Assembly (NCBI GenBank): GCA_902592445.1
Contig: CACJEN010000003.1
Span: forward strand, 62,001-126,000
Source of the DNA: an uncultured Pelagibacteraceae bacterium
Lineage (GTDB): Bacteria; Pseudomonadota; Alphaproteobacteria; Pelagibacterales; Pelagibacteraceae
Reading direction: 5' to 3'
Length of the DNA: 64,000 nt
Of the stretch, positions 45,024 to 54,711 are shown in pieces. The notes under the pieces are model-generated. The model searched no databases. It was not told the DNA's origin and was given only the letters and a program-made list of their open reading frames with translations. The position numbers and the translations under genes are program-made. Within the stretch, counting starts at the first letter, position 1, and each line of letters opens with the position of its first letter.

Positions 45024-45647
45024 ATGGGAAAATATAAATTAACCTGGAAAGATCTCACACTTAGAGATTTCAAAATATATTTATTCGCTATGTTCAAAGC
45101 GTTTATCCCAAAGAGGAAAATTAGGAATTTAGATGATATAGAGGAATTTATCCAAACAAAATCTGCATGGGTAACCCAGGTTACTTTGTACAATTATTTA
45201 AAAACTAGAATGGGTACAAGGTATGTTCTTCATTTTGAGAATGATGTTTTTATGGGATCGGTCAATTTGGCAAAATGGAACATATACTCCGTATCTTTGC
45301 AAGATTTAACATTTTTTACTTTTTCGTATCTAAAAGTAAATTTTAATTTTCAAGACATTAATAAGGCAAAAGAAATTTTTAATAAAATATTAGACGATGA
45401 AATCTCAAATAAGATGCCATTAGATATAATTGAAGTTGCAAGAAAGAGTTTTGATGAAAGATTAGAGAAAATAAACTGGGATGATTATTATCAAGACCTG
45501 CCATTTAATCCAAGCGCTCTCTCATTATATAAATGGGCCCCTATAGCTGAAGAATTAAAAAAATTAGATCGCCAAATAGTTTTGAATTCTATGATCTTAA
45601 AATGGGATATTATAAAAAAAGAATTTGTAAGCTTAATTAAATTTTAA
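45024..45647 (+). CDS. conserved hypothetical protein
   Basis: This is a 207-residue protein. I do not recognise a named family, but the segments [45 protein letters not shown] and [17 protein letters not shown] look like a conserved alphaproteobacterial protein of unknown function. No signal peptide or membrane segment is clear. I chose the ATG at 45024; an in-frame TTG at 45003 overlaps a TATAAT element. It is divergent from the symporter pair and convergent with acs, sharing TTAA as stop. Confidence 0.7.
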   Translation: MGKYKLTWKDLTLRDFKIYLFAMFKAFIPKRKIRNLDDIEEFIQTKSAWVTQVTLYNYLKTRMGTRYVLHFENDVFMGSVNLAKWNIYSVSLQDLTFFTFSYLKVNFNFQDINKAKEIFNKILDDEISNKMPLDIIEVARKSFDERLEKINWDDYYQDLPFNPSALSLYKWAPIAEELKKLDRQIVLNSMILKWDIIKKEFVSLIKF

Positions 45648-47740
45648 ATATTCTTTCGATTTTCAACCAAACTATTTATGACACTTGGATCGGCTAAAGT
45701 AGTAGTATCACCTAATTGATTATGTTCATTGGCAGCAATTTTTCTTAAAATTCTCCTCATTATTTTTCCTGATCTCGTTTTTGGAAGACCTGGAGTAAAA
45801 TGAATCAGATCTGGAGTTGCCAAAGGTCCAATTTGTTTTCTTACCCAAAGTTTTAGATCTCTCTCTAGTTCTCCTGACTCATTCTCTCCTGCATTTAGAG
45901 TTACGTAGCAGTAAAGACCATTTCCTTTAATATCATGTGGATATCCAACCACTGCTGCTTCTGCTACTTTTGGATGAGCAACAAATGCACTTTCAATTTC
46001 TGCAGTTCCTAAATTATGTCCTGACACTATAATTACATCATCTACTCTTCCAGTAATCCAATAATAACCATCTTTATCTCTTCTACATCCATCTCCTGTA
46101 AAATATTTTCCATTAAACTGAGAAAAATAAGTATCAATAAATCTTTGATGATCCCCATACACAGTTCTCATTTGTCCAGGCCAGGACTGAGCGATACATA
46201 GTCTTCCTTCGCCGGCACCTTTAATTTCAACTCCATTTTTATCTACTATGACAGGCTTAATTCCATAGAAAGGTTTTGTTGCAGAACCAGGTTTAAGAGG
46301 AATGGCACCAGTTTGAGGAGCAATTAGTATTCCTCCAGTTTCTGTTTGCCACCAAGTATCTACAATTGGACACTTAGAATTTCCAACAGTTTTGTAATAC
46401 CACATCCATGCTTCGGGATTGATTGGTTCTCCAACTGTACCAAGAAGTTTTAGTGATTTACGGGACGTTTTTTTAACTGGCTTGTCTCCTTCTCGCATCA
46501 GAGCTCTGATTGCAGTTGGAGCAGTATAAAAGGTATTAACTTTATATTTATCAACTATTTGCCACCATCTAGAACTATCTGGATAATTTGGAATTCCCTC
46601 AAACATTATTGTAGTCGCTCCATTAGAGAGTGGCCCATAAATTATGTAGCTGTGACCAGTTACCCAGCCAATGTCAGCTGTACACCAGTAGATATCTTTT
46701 GGTTTATAGTTGAAAATATATTGATGTGTCATTGAAGCATAGACCATGTATCCACCTGTTGTGTGCAGAACACCTTTGGGTTTACCTGTAGAACCTGAAG
46801 TATAAAGTATAAACAAGGGATCTTCCGCATTCATTTCTTCTGGTTCACAATGATTTGATACGTCTTTGATTAAATCGTGATACCAAACATCTCTCTTATC
46901 ATCCCAGTTGATGTAATTTCCTGTACGTTTAACCACAATACATTTTTTGACATTTGGACAATTTAATAATGCTTCATCAGTTGTGTATTTAAGAGGAATG
47001 GTTTTTCCACCTCTAACTCCTTCATCTGCTGTAATAATATATTCAGACTCGCAATCATTAACTCTTCCAGAAATTGACTCAGCAGAAAAACCACCAAATA
47101 TTATTGAATGAATTGCTCCAATTCTTACACAAGCTAGCATCAAAATTGCTAACTCTGGTATCATTGTTAAATAAATTGTTACACGATCCCCTTTTTTAAT
47201 TCCTAATTTTTTTAAACCATTAGCAGCTTTTGAAACTTTTTGATGGAGTTGTTTGTAAGTAATTTTTTGGCTATCTTTTGGATCATCACCTACCCATATA
47301 ATTGCAGTTTTGTCTTTTTTATCTTTTAAATGTCTATCGATACAGTTTGCAGATGCATTCAAAGTTCCATCTTCAAACCATCTTATTCTAACTTCTTTTG
47401 AACTATATTTTACATTTTTGATTTTTTTATATGGCTTAATCCATGTAATTCTTTTTCCTTCTTTTCTCCAAAATTCATCATTGCTTTTTATAGATTGAGA
47501 ATATTTTTGTTGATATTTACTTTTGTTTGCTAAGCTGCTTTTAATCCACTCTGGTTTTGTTTTAATAACAACTTCCGGAGTTGTATTTCCATTTTCTTTT
47601 TTTGCTTCAACTTTTTTTTTTAACTTTTTAGAAGATTTTTTTCTTACTTTAGATTTTTTCTTGACCTTTTTTGTGGTTTTTTTTCTTACTTTAGATCTTT
47701 TTTTTCTTACTTTGCTTTTTTTCTTTTTTTTCTTAGGCAT
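45644..47740 (-). CDS. acs: acetyl-CoA synthetase with Lys-rich N-terminal tail
   Basis: Acs activates acetate to acetyl-CoA through acetyl-AMP. The core is standard: [20 protein letters not shown] for ATP binding, TWWQTETGG, the hinge region [12 protein letters not shown], and [14 protein letters not shown] with the catalytic Lys659 that is acetylated in other species. The 698-residue length exceeds the usual 650. Residues 1-50 are an extra tail with about half Lys and three copies of SKVRKK (9-14, 16-21, 30-35). The start is the only ATG and lies 15 bases after the EVE gene, so both are probably on one transcript. Confidence 0.95.
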   Translation of the reverse strand: MPKKKKKKSKVRKKRSKVRKKTTKKVKKKSKVRKKSSKKLKKKVEAKKENGNTTPEVVIKTKPEWIKSSLANKSKYQQKYSQSIKSNDEFWRKEGKRITWIKPYKKIKNVKYSSKEVRIRWFEDGTLNASANCIDRHLKDKKDKTAIIWVGDDPKDSQKITYKQLHQKVSKAANGLKKLGIKKGDRVTIYLTMIPELAILMLACVRIGAIHSIIFGGFSAESISGRVNDCESEYIITADEGVRGGKTIPLKYTTDEALLNCPNVKKCIVVKRTGNYINWDDKRDVWYHDLIKDVSNHCEPEEMNAEDPLFILYTSGSTGKPKGVLHTTGGYMVYASMTHQYIFNYKPKDIYWCTADIGWVTGHSYIIYGPLSNGATTIMFEGIPNYPDSSRWWQIVDKYKVNTFYTAPTAIRALMREGDKPVKKTSRKSLKLLGTVGEPINPEAWMWYYKTVGNSKCPIVDTWWQTETGGILIAPQTGAIPLKPGSATKPFYGIKPVIVDKNGVEIKGAGEGRLCIAQSWPGQMRTVYGDHQRFIDTYFSQFNGKYFTGDGCRRDKDGYYWITGRVDDVIIVSGHNLGTAEIESAFVAHPKVAEAAVVGYPHDIKGNGLYCYVTLNAGENESGELERDLKLWVRKQIGPLATPDLIHFTPGLPKTRSGKIMRRILRKIAANEHNQLGDTTTLADPSVINSLVENRKNI

Positions 47741-47755
47741 GAGATAATTTTTTTT

Positions 47756-48169
47756 TTAAATCTTACTCATGTTATTTATAATTTTCCAGCTTTTATAATC
47801 AACTGGCATTACTGAAAGCCTGCTTTGTTTGATTAAGGCTAAATGGCTTAAATCCTTAATTTTTTTAATATTTTCAAGCGTAACTGGAGTTTGTAGTTTA
47901 CTTTTAAATTTTACTTTAACCGCTACAAACTTTCTCTTTTTATCTGTTGGATCTATATATGCAGTTTTAATTACCTCAACAATACCAACAATTTCTTTAC
48001 CAATATTTGAGTGATAAAAAAAACAAAGATCACCCTTTCTCATTTTTTTAAGATTATTCGCAGCTTGATAATTTCTAACACCATCCCAATCAGCCCCTTT
48101 TGATCCTGCTTTAAATTGTTGATCAATTGACCATACATCAGGTTCTGATTTTAATAACCAAAAATTCAT
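47756..48169 (-). CDS. EVE domain protein
   Basis: This is a 137-residue EVE protein (PUA-like fold, YTH-related). It shows NFWLLKSEPDVWSIDQ at the start, WDGVRNYQAANNLKKMRKGDLCFFYHS with the family's aromatic binding site, GIVEVIKTAYIDPTD and a C-terminal SRLSVMPVD. EVE domains bind modified bases in DNA or RNA; stand-alone bacterial forms have unclear roles. It lies directly upstream of acs. Confidence 0.93.
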   Translation of the reverse strand: MNFWLLKSEPDVWSIDQQFKAGSKGADWDGVRNYQAANNLKKMRKGDLCFFYHSNIGKEIVGIVEVIKTAYIDPTDKKRKFVAVKVKFKSKLQTPVTLENIKKIKDLSHLALIKQSRLSVMPVDYKSWKIINNMSKI

Positions 48170-48231
48170 TTTTTAACTAAATAATTTTTAATTGCTATAA
48201 CCAATTAAATTATACATAATCAACTTACAAA

Positions 48232-50973
48232 ATGTTTAAGTCAATTATTTTTGCTGTTTTTTTAACTACTTTATTTTTACAGCCCAGTGCTCAGGCAATA
48301 AAATATAAAGTTACAGAAAAAGAATATATAGACAGATGTTACGATTGGGACATTTATCGAGTGAATATTTGCCCTTTTCCAGCAGAGTTAGAATACTTAT
48401 GTGATGATTGTAGATATGATGGTGAAGGCAGAACTCAAAAAAATGGAAACATTATACCTGATGGAAGTGGAAATTATTCAAACATTATAATTGAAAGTTT
48501 TATTCCACCAAACCCAAATCCTTCCTCTGAAGATGATTTTGATTTACAAATTTTTAATATGGAAACTCAATGCTTAGGAGATAGTAATTGTAATAGGTCT
48601 GTTAGACCAAGAGTTCCAATTATTTCCGTAGCAGACATTGAACCAGAACCAGAAGTAAATGAAAATAATAGAAATGTGAGAACACGTAATGGCTTTAATT
48701 TTATTTCATTTGAGCCACCATCTCAAAATTGGAATTTTAATAATGAATATATTTCGCGAGGTTTTGCATCTCAATATGGTGCAAATTTTAATTCTGACAA
48801 CCCCACAGGTCGTGATCTAGAAAGAATCTTTTATGCATACGACGTAGGCGGCGGCGATATTGGTCTTAGAACGTATAGAGTTAATGTTAAAGAGGACGTG
48901 AGAGATGATGGGGAAAATATTATTGGATTTAATATAAATACATATAGAGCAGACATAGATAAGTCTACAGTAACTTTTATGATCACTACGGAAGCAAACA
49001 ACACTTATACTCTTACGTTTACTGAAAGGGAATTTCGCGGGATGAGTGGGGTTATGAGTGGGGTAGACTTTGGAAAATTAAATACAAAGGAATGGAGTGA
49101 GGAATTTTTAGATGGGAGCCCTGCTGTCAATGTTGCATTTGTTGGAAGAAATGTTGTTAAAGCAGAATTAGTTAAGACTAATTTTCATGAGATCCAAAAT
49201 TCGGTTAATCAGGAAACAGTTAAAGTTGGTGAGGTTGAAACAGTAAAAGAGGTAGAGATAAAAGTTGAAAAAAAGGATGTAAAAGTACCTCAAAATGCTA
49301 ATGAAGCTTTAATTTCAATGGGAGCCCCATCGGCTAAGCAAAAAGAATTTACTATTGATAAAGATTTACTTTATCCTGCTAAAATAGCAACAGATGCACT
49401 TATTCTTAATTATAATGGAAAATTTAAAAAAGGTGTTCCACACGGAAAAGGTACTGTTACTATTTTAAACCCTAAAACTAATTTAAAATATGGTCTTTAT
49501 GGAGATTATAAAATTAATTTATCTGGAACTTTTAAAAATGGGGTTTTTACAAAATTAAACGAAATATACTACCTAAAATCAGGAGAAGTATTTAAATTTA
49601 CTAAAGGTGTAAAGCCATATGAAAGTAAATTTACTAGAAATATTCTCCATGGAGCATGTTCAGGAAAATGTAAAAAAATCAAAATTTCTCTTGATAATAT
49701 TAATTTAGGAGAACCATCAAAAAAATTCAAAAATATGCCAGGTATTAATTCTAAATTAATTAGTCAAACTCAATTGTTTAAGAATAATACACCAACAATA
49801 TTATCTACCCATGTCACTATTGAAATGGAGGATGATAAAGGAAATATTTTACCAACCTTAGGTATCGATCTACCACCGCTTGCAAGAAAAAGTTTATTTA
49901 CGCTTCCAGGGTATAATGATTTTACATCTGCAAATAATATAAACATCAATGATCGTAATATGGTTAAAGAACTTAAACTTAATATTTTAAATTTAAAAAA
50001 AACAGATCTAGAAAATAAGGTTAAGGATCTATTACAGAATAGTAAAATTAAAGATAGAAAAGAACTAATCAAGGAATCAAAAAAAATATCAAAAAAATAT
50101 AAAATTCCACCAAGTGGATTTATTCAAAAAGATATAATTGAACATTTATCAAATGACGAGGCTCATAATAATCAACCAATGACAGCTGATTATTCGGATT
50201 TACTTGCCGCTGGTGCGAGTGGAGAAAGCGCAAATAGCAAAAAAGAATTTTTACCTCCGATTACGTTTCCTGTGCCTGAAATTAAAGTCCAAAAATTGAG
50301 ATTTGCGAGAGGTGACAAAACACTTAATATAGAGAGTGAACCCATAGACCACAAAGTTGACAACGATTTCCTTGAAAAATCACAATCAGGAAATGCCGAA
50401 AAAATATCTACAATGGAAAGTATGGAATTTAATGTAGCAATGGAAGCAATGACTACTTTAAGACCAAAAGCAGATAACGATACAGAAAGCTATTTTAATC
50501 TTATTGGTGGAAACGCCGTAGTTAATGCATTTGGGGTTGCTGGATATGCACAACAAGTTATTGAGCTTTTAAATAACAGTAGATACTTCGGCAATTTAGA
50601 ATTTTTAAAAACCAATGATATAAATTATATTTTAAAAAGTTTGATAGAAACTAATTTACCAATCAATTCAAGACTAGATCTAGACGATGAATATATAAAA
50701 ACAATATTTGAAAAAAGCGATTTAGAAAAACTGGGAGTAATCCTGGAGTTTTATTTTAATACTCTAAGAGATGACAAAAACCCATCATTACAAGAAGCAA
50801 ATTCTATTATTGAACAATGTAAAAATGCTCCACTTTGCAATGTTAGTCTTATTAATTGGAATAATTCAGATTATGGAATGATATCTGATGATATGAAAAA
50901 AATTCTAAAAGTTGTAGAAGAAAGTGTTCAAAATGACCGTGATGGTGGCTCCGAAGGAGGAGGGGGCTGGTAA
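48232..50973 (+). CDS. large secreted protein of unknown function with MORN-like segment
   Basis: This is a 913-residue protein I cannot assign. Residues 1-22 are a signal peptide (cleavage expected after PSAQA). A Cys-rich stretch follows, with CYDWDIYRVNICPF and YLCDDCRYDG. Around residue 393 are MORN-like repeats (YNGKFKKGVPHGKGTVTI and LSGTFKNGVFTK). The region 590-660 is charged and helical. The protein ends in a Gly-rich tail with terminal Trp (EGGGGW). It is the largest gene in the window and stands alone between EVE/acs and a small convergent secreted protein. It could be a cell-surface or periplasmic structural protein. Confidence 0.75.
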   Translation: MFKSIIFAVFLTTLFLQPSAQAIKYKVTEKEYIDRCYDWDIYRVNICPFPAELEYLCDDCRYDGEGRTQKNGNIIPDGSGNYSNIIIESFIPPNPNPSSEDDFDLQIFNMETQCLGDSNCNRSVRPRVPIISVADIEPEPEVNENNRNVRTRNGFNFISFEPPSQNWNFNNEYISRGFASQYGANFNSDNPTGRDLERIFYAYDVGGGDIGLRTYRVNVKEDVRDDGENIIGFNINTYRADIDKSTVTFMITTEANNTYTLTFTEREFRGMSGVMSGVDFGKLNTKEWSEEFLDGSPAVNVAFVGRNVVKAELVKTNFHEIQNSVNQETVKVGEVETVKEVEIKVEKKDVKVPQNANEALISMGAPSAKQKEFTIDKDLLYPAKIATDALILNYNGKFKKGVPHGKGTVTILNPKTNLKYGLYGDYKINLSGTFKNGVFTKLNEIYYLKSGEVFKFTKGVKPYESKFTRNILHGACSGKCKKIKISLDNINLGEPSKKFKNMPGINSKLISQTQLFKNNTPTILSTHVTIEMEDDKGNILPTLGIDLPPLARKSLFTLPGYNDFTSANNININDRNMVKELKLNILNLKKTDLENKVKDLLQNSKIKDRKELIKESKKISKKYKIPPSGFIQKDIIEHLSNDEAHNNQPMTADYSDLLAAGASGESANSKKEFLPPITFPVPEIKVQKLRFARGDKTLNIESEPIDHKVDNDFLEKSQSGNAEKISTMESMEFNVAMEAMTTLRPKADNDTESYFNLIGGNAVVNAFGVAGYAQQVIELLNNSRYFGNLEFLKTNDINYILKSLIETNLPINSRLDLDDEYIKTIFEKSDLEKLGVILEFYFNTLRDDKNPSLQEANSIIEQCKNAPLCNVSLINWNNSDYGMISDDMKKILKVVEESVQNDRDGGSEGGGGW

Positions 50974-50974
50974 C

Positions 50975-51421
50975 TTATTTATCTTTATATTTAATTTCTT
51001 TAGCTCCACTTTTCTCTTTAAGGCTTAAATATTCATCTTTTGTGATTTCTATAATTTCATGTTTTCCAGGCATCATCATTTTCCCTTTTTTAAAAATTAT
51101 TTTAAAATAGTGATTAGAATTTTCCAAAATTCTTTTAGTTTTAAATTTTTTGGCTCCACCTAAACCTGTAACTGGAAGATTTACACTTAAACCAACCTTA
51201 GTTACAATTTTATGTTTGCCTTTTTTAGTTTCAATTACCCCATAATTATCATGCCAAAATTTTCCAATATATTTTTTTCCTAGATATACTTTTACTCCTT
51301 GACCAACAGTTTTTAGGTCAGCGGGTCTTATAAAATGCGCCTTTACCTCACTCGAAAATGAGTAGCTAGGAATTAGTAAAATTAGACTTAAAATAATAAT
51401 AGTAAAAATCTTTTTATACAT
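50975..51421 (-). CDS. small secreted protein of unknown function
   Basis: This is a 148-residue protein with a signal peptide (hydrophobic residues 5-19, cleavage near SFS). The mature part has the pattern VKVYLGKKYIGKFWHDNYGVIETKKGKHKI. This resembles small beta-domain lipoprotein-like families (DUF2846 or PEGA-like) in which a displayed value and a GKH turn recur. No lipobox Cys is present. It converges with the 913-residue protein, leaving 1 base between stops. I cannot give a function. Confidence 0.7.
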   Translation of the reverse strand: MYKKIFTIIILSLILLIPSYSFSSEVKAHFIRPADLKTVGQGVKVYLGKKYIGKFWHDNYGVIETKKGKHKIVTKVGLSVNLPVTGLGGAKKFKTKRILENSNHYFKIIFKKGKMMMPGKHEIIEITKDEYLSLKEKSGAKEIKYKDK

Positions 51422-51496
51422 AATAACTAAAACTTATTTCAAAATAACATTAATATCTATAGATTATTTTGATTCAGAATTATTATAATAAAGTAC

Positions 51497-51928
51497 GTGA
51501 AAAAACTTATCGCAATTTTGTTTACAATCTTATTTGTTATTAATTATCTGCAACATAGAAACGATAACACAATTGGAGAAATATTATTTATATACCTTAA
51601 ACTAATTGGCGGAGTTAGCTTTGTACTTTTGGCAATAGTGTTAAGCATAAAATACCACAAAAAAGCAGGCTACTCCTTATTTGATACAAATACCCTTGTT
51701 AATTGGGATAATATAAAAAAAAATCATTTTTTCAAATGGGGTAAAAATATTTCATCAGCAAATTTAAGATTATCTAGAATTAATTATGTAGCCTTAATTT
51801 ATTTATTACCGTCTTTTGCGATTAATTTTACCGAAGGGTTTTTAAAATACTTATTATTAATTTTGATATCTATACTGTTAACATGGTATGGATATTTATT
51901 GTTTTTTGTTTGGAAACATAAAAAATAA
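51497..51928 (+). CDS. small membrane protein of unknown function
   Basis: This is a 143-residue protein with about four membrane segments: residues 4-16, 28-47, and two in the C-terminal 40 residues (VALIYLLPSFAINF and LLLILISILLTWYGYLLFFVW). The middle has NWDNIKKNHFFKWGKN, a polar loop. Start is GTG at 51497. No family is recognised. It lies between two minus-strand genes, apparently transcribed alone. Confidence 0.65.
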   Translation: MKKLIAILFTILFVINYLQHRNDNTIGEILFIYLKLIGGVSFVLLAIVLSIKYHKKAGYSLFDTNTLVNWDNIKKNHFFKWGKNISSANLRLSRINYVALIYLLPSFAINFTEGFLKYLLLILISILLTWYGYLLFFVWKHKK

Positions 51929-51964
51929 AATTAATTTTTTTCAATAAAAACTTTTAAAAAACTA

Positions 51965-53041
51965 TTAATCTAAAATTAGGCCTGAACCCTTTAAAAATTG
52001 AGCATTTTCATCAAGAGGTAGCCTTGGGCTTGCTGGCAATTCTAAACTATCAAATTGTTTTTTTTTAAATTTCTCTAATCCTACCATCGCTATCATAGCA
52101 GCATTATCCCCACATAATTTTAAATCTGGAAAAATAGGTTTAAAGTTATGAAATAAACTAACTTCAATTAATTTTTTTCTAATCTCTTTATTTGCTGCAA
52201 CCCCTCCCGCTACAACAAATTTATAATTTTTACCTGGATTTAATTTTATAAACTCATCGAAAGCAACTTTTGTTTTTACGAATAGTATATCTTCAATTGT
52301 TTTTTGAAACGATGCTGCAAGATCATATTTTTCTTGCTCACTCTTAATATTTTTTACAATTCTTAAAATTGCAGTCTTCAAACCTGCAAAAGACAAATTA
52401 CATCCACCTTTATTAATTATTGGTTTTGGTAGGTCATATTTTTCTGCATTTCCCTTTTTTGCAAATTCCTCAATTTTGGGTCCCCCAGGGAAATCTATTC
52501 CAAGCATTTTTGCAGTTTTGTCAAAAGCCTCTCCTAATGCATCATCTATAGTAGTACCAAGTCTTTTATAATTTCCTAATCCATTTACTGATAGATACTG
52601 ACTGTGTCCCCCAGAAATTAAAAGTAAAAGATATGGGTAATCTATTTTGTCATGAAGTTTCGGGCTTAAAGCGTGCCCCTCTAAATGATTGACCCCTATA
52701 AAAGGAATTTTCAAAGTTGATGCAAGCCCTTTTCCAAAACTTAGCCCAACAGAAAGACAAACTATTAAACCAGGACCATAAGTTGCTGCTATCGCTGAAA
52801 TTTTATTTAATTCAATTCCACTTTCTTTGATTGCTTTTTTGGCTATCAGATCAATCTTTTCAACATGCGATCTAGCCGCTAGTTCAGGAACAACACCCCC
52901 AAACTCTTTATGAACATCAAATTGACTAGAGACTATATTCGATAGAATTTTTGGTATCCCTGTTTCATTGTCTTCAATTAATGAAATAGCAGTCTCATCA
53001 CAACTAGTCTCAATACCTAATATTATTGGCTTTTCTGACAT
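51965..53041 (-). CDS. tsaD: tRNA threonylcarbamoyladenosine synthase subunit TsaD
   Basis: TsaD transfers the threonylcarbamoyl group to A37 of ANN-decoding tRNAs. The 358-residue ASKHA-fold protein has GIETSCDETAISLI at the N-terminus and the metal-binding HLEGH (His119 and His123). It also has LLISGGHSQYL, GTTIDDALGEAFDKTAKMLG, FPGGPKIE and LCGDNAAMIA. It is divergent from hemC, the arrangement found in many alphaproteobacteria. Confidence 0.98.
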   Translation of the reverse strand: MSEKPIILGIETSCDETAISLIEDNETGIPKILSNIVSSQFDVHKEFGGVVPELAARSHVEKIDLIAKKAIKESGIELNKISAIAATYGPGLIVCLSVGLSFGKGLASTLKIPFIGVNHLEGHALSPKLHDKIDYPYLLLLISGGHSQYLSVNGLGNYKRLGTTIDDALGEAFDKTAKMLGIDFPGGPKIEEFAKKGNAEKYDLPKPIINKGGCNLSFAGLKTAILRIVKNIKSEQEKYDLAASFQKTIEDILFVKTKVAFDEFIKLNPGKNYKFVVAGGVAANKEIRKKLIEVSLFHNFKPIFPDLKLCGDNAAMIAMVGLEKFKKKQFDSLELPASPRLPLDENAQFLKGSGLILD

Positions 53042-53099
53042 AAAATATTTTTTTTAATTAATACAATTAAATTATAAGAATGTAATAGAAAATTATTTT

Positions 53100-54008
53100 A
53101 TGAAAAGGGATAACATCATTATTGGATCTAGAGGAAGCAAGCTCGCTGTAATTTATGCAGAAAAAGTGAAGAGTAAACTATCGAAATTTTATTCTGGAAA
53201 AATCGAGATTAAAAAAATAACTACCACTGGAGATCAAAATCAAAGTGAGCGACTTTCAAGCATGGGTGGCAAGGGTTTGTTCTCAACCAATATTGAAAAT
53301 GAACTTTTAGAAAATAAAATTGATATAGCGGTTCACGCTCTTAAGGATATGCCATCTTTTGATACCAAAGGTTTGTTAACAAATTGTTATCTAAAAAGGA
53401 ATTCACCAAACGAAATATTAATAAGTAAAAATATAAAATTTAAAGATCTAAACAATGGATCTGTTATTGGTACATCCTCCTTTCGAAGAGAATTTCAGTT
53501 GAAAAATATTAGAGCTGATTTAGTCTACAAATTGATAAGAGGAAATGTTGATACACGAATAAAAAAATTAGAAAATAATGAATATGATGCGATCATTCTA
53601 TCAAAAGCAGGAATAGAATCTTTAAATTTACAAAGTAAAATAACTGACGAATTTGAGGTTACAAAACTAGTCCCTTGTGCTGGTCAGGGTATAATAGCAA
53701 TTCAATGTAATGAAAATAATCAAGATATACTCCGGTTAATAGAAAAAATAAATGACACTCAAACTAGAATTATTGCAAATACAGAGAGAGAAGTACTTAG
53801 AATTCTAGAAGGAGATTGCGATACAGCTGTTGGAGTATTTGCAAGTATAAAGAAAGATAAAATTGAACTTACAGCAGAATTATTTTCTGTTGATGGTAAA
53901 AAAAGATTCTTTATGAGCGAAAATGAGAATATAGAAAATCACATAGTTTTAGCAAAAAGAATTGCTGAAGACTTGAAGAAACAATCTAAAGGATCATATA
54001 AAGGTTAA
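53100..54008 (+). CDS. hemC: porphobilinogen deaminase
   Basis: HemC joins four porphobilinogens into hydroxymethylbilane. The 302-residue protein has IIGSRGSKLAVIYAE, ALKDMPSF, VIGTSSFRRE, RGNVDTRIKKLE and VPCAGQGIIAIQC. Cys240 in LEGDCDTAVG is the attachment site of the dipyrromethane cofactor. hemD follows with a 1-base gap, so two early heme steps are paired here, while hemE/H/J lie near 11-13 kb. Confidence 0.97.
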   Translation: MKRDNIIIGSRGSKLAVIYAEKVKSKLSKFYSGKIEIKKITTTGDQNQSERLSSMGGKGLFSTNIENELLENKIDIAVHALKDMPSFDTKGLLTNCYLKRNSPNEILISKNIKFKDLNNGSVIGTSSFRREFQLKNIRADLVYKLIRGNVDTRIKKLENNEYDAIILSKAGIESLNLQSKITDEFEVTKLVPCAGQGIIAIQCNENNQDILRLIEKINDTQTRIIANTEREVLRILEGDCDTAVGVFASIKKDKIELTAELFSVDGKKRFFMSENENIENHIVLAKRIAEDLKKQSKGSYKG

Positions 54009-54009
54009 A

Positions 54010-54708
54010 ATGCATATACTCTTGACAAGACCTTTAGAAGATTCAAAAGAACTAATTATGAGATTTAAATCTCTTGGTCACAAGGTTTCGCACTTGCCAG
54101 TGATAAATATTAAAAAAAAGGATTACGATGAGCCAAATTTTGAAGAATTCAAGGGAATAATTTTTACAAGTTCCAATGCAGTAAAAAATTTGGATACCTC
54201 AAAAATAAACAAAAATATATTTTGTTTTTGTGTAGGAAATGCAACAGAGAAAATTTCAAAAGAAAAAGGTTTTCAAAATATTTATACCGCAGAGGGAAAT
54301 GTTTCTAATTTGAAAGAAATAATTTTGCAAAATTTTGACACTAAAAACGGAAATTTATTGTATGTAAGTGGAGAAGTAATTTCTAAAGAATTGGATAAAG
54401 AGTTAAAATCAGAGGGTTACTCTATAAAACGATTAGTAAACTACTCTGTAAATTCCAATGAAAAATTATCTGATGAATTTATAGAGCAATTGAAAACTTC
54501 AATACCGGAGATAGTATTTATTTATTCTGAAAACAGTGCTCGGAGTTATCTAAATTTACTGAAAAAATATAATTTAATTGATAATTGGATGGATACAAAT
54601 TTAATGTGTTTAGGTGAAAAAACATCATCTGTTCTCAATGAAATAAAGTGGAAAAAAATATTTTTATTTAACCCTGGTGAAGAAGAGTATTTACTATATA
54701 AAATTTAA
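54010..54708 (+). CDS. hemD: uroporphyrinogen-III synthase
   Basis: HemD cyclises hydroxymethylbilane to uroporphyrinogen III. The 232-residue protein starts ILLTRPLEDSKELIMRFKSLGH and has GIIFTSSNAVKNL, FCVGNATEKISKEKG and LYVSGEVISKELDKEL. It also has the C-terminal IVFIYSENSARSYLNLLKKYN. HemD is poorly conserved as a family, so the position right after hemC is an important part of the evidence. Confidence 0.92.
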   Translation: MHILLTRPLEDSKELIMRFKSLGHKVSHLPVINIKKKDYDEPNFEEFKGIIFTSSNAVKNLDTSKINKNIFCFCVGNATEKISKEKGFQNIYTAEGNVSNLKEIILQNFDTKNGNLLYVSGEVISKELDKELKSEGYSIKRLVNYSVNSNEKLSDEFIEQLKTSIPEIVFIYSENSARSYLNLLKKYNLIDNWMDTNLMCLGEKTSSVLNEIKWKKIFLFNPGEEEYLLYKI

Positions 54709-54711
54709 ATT

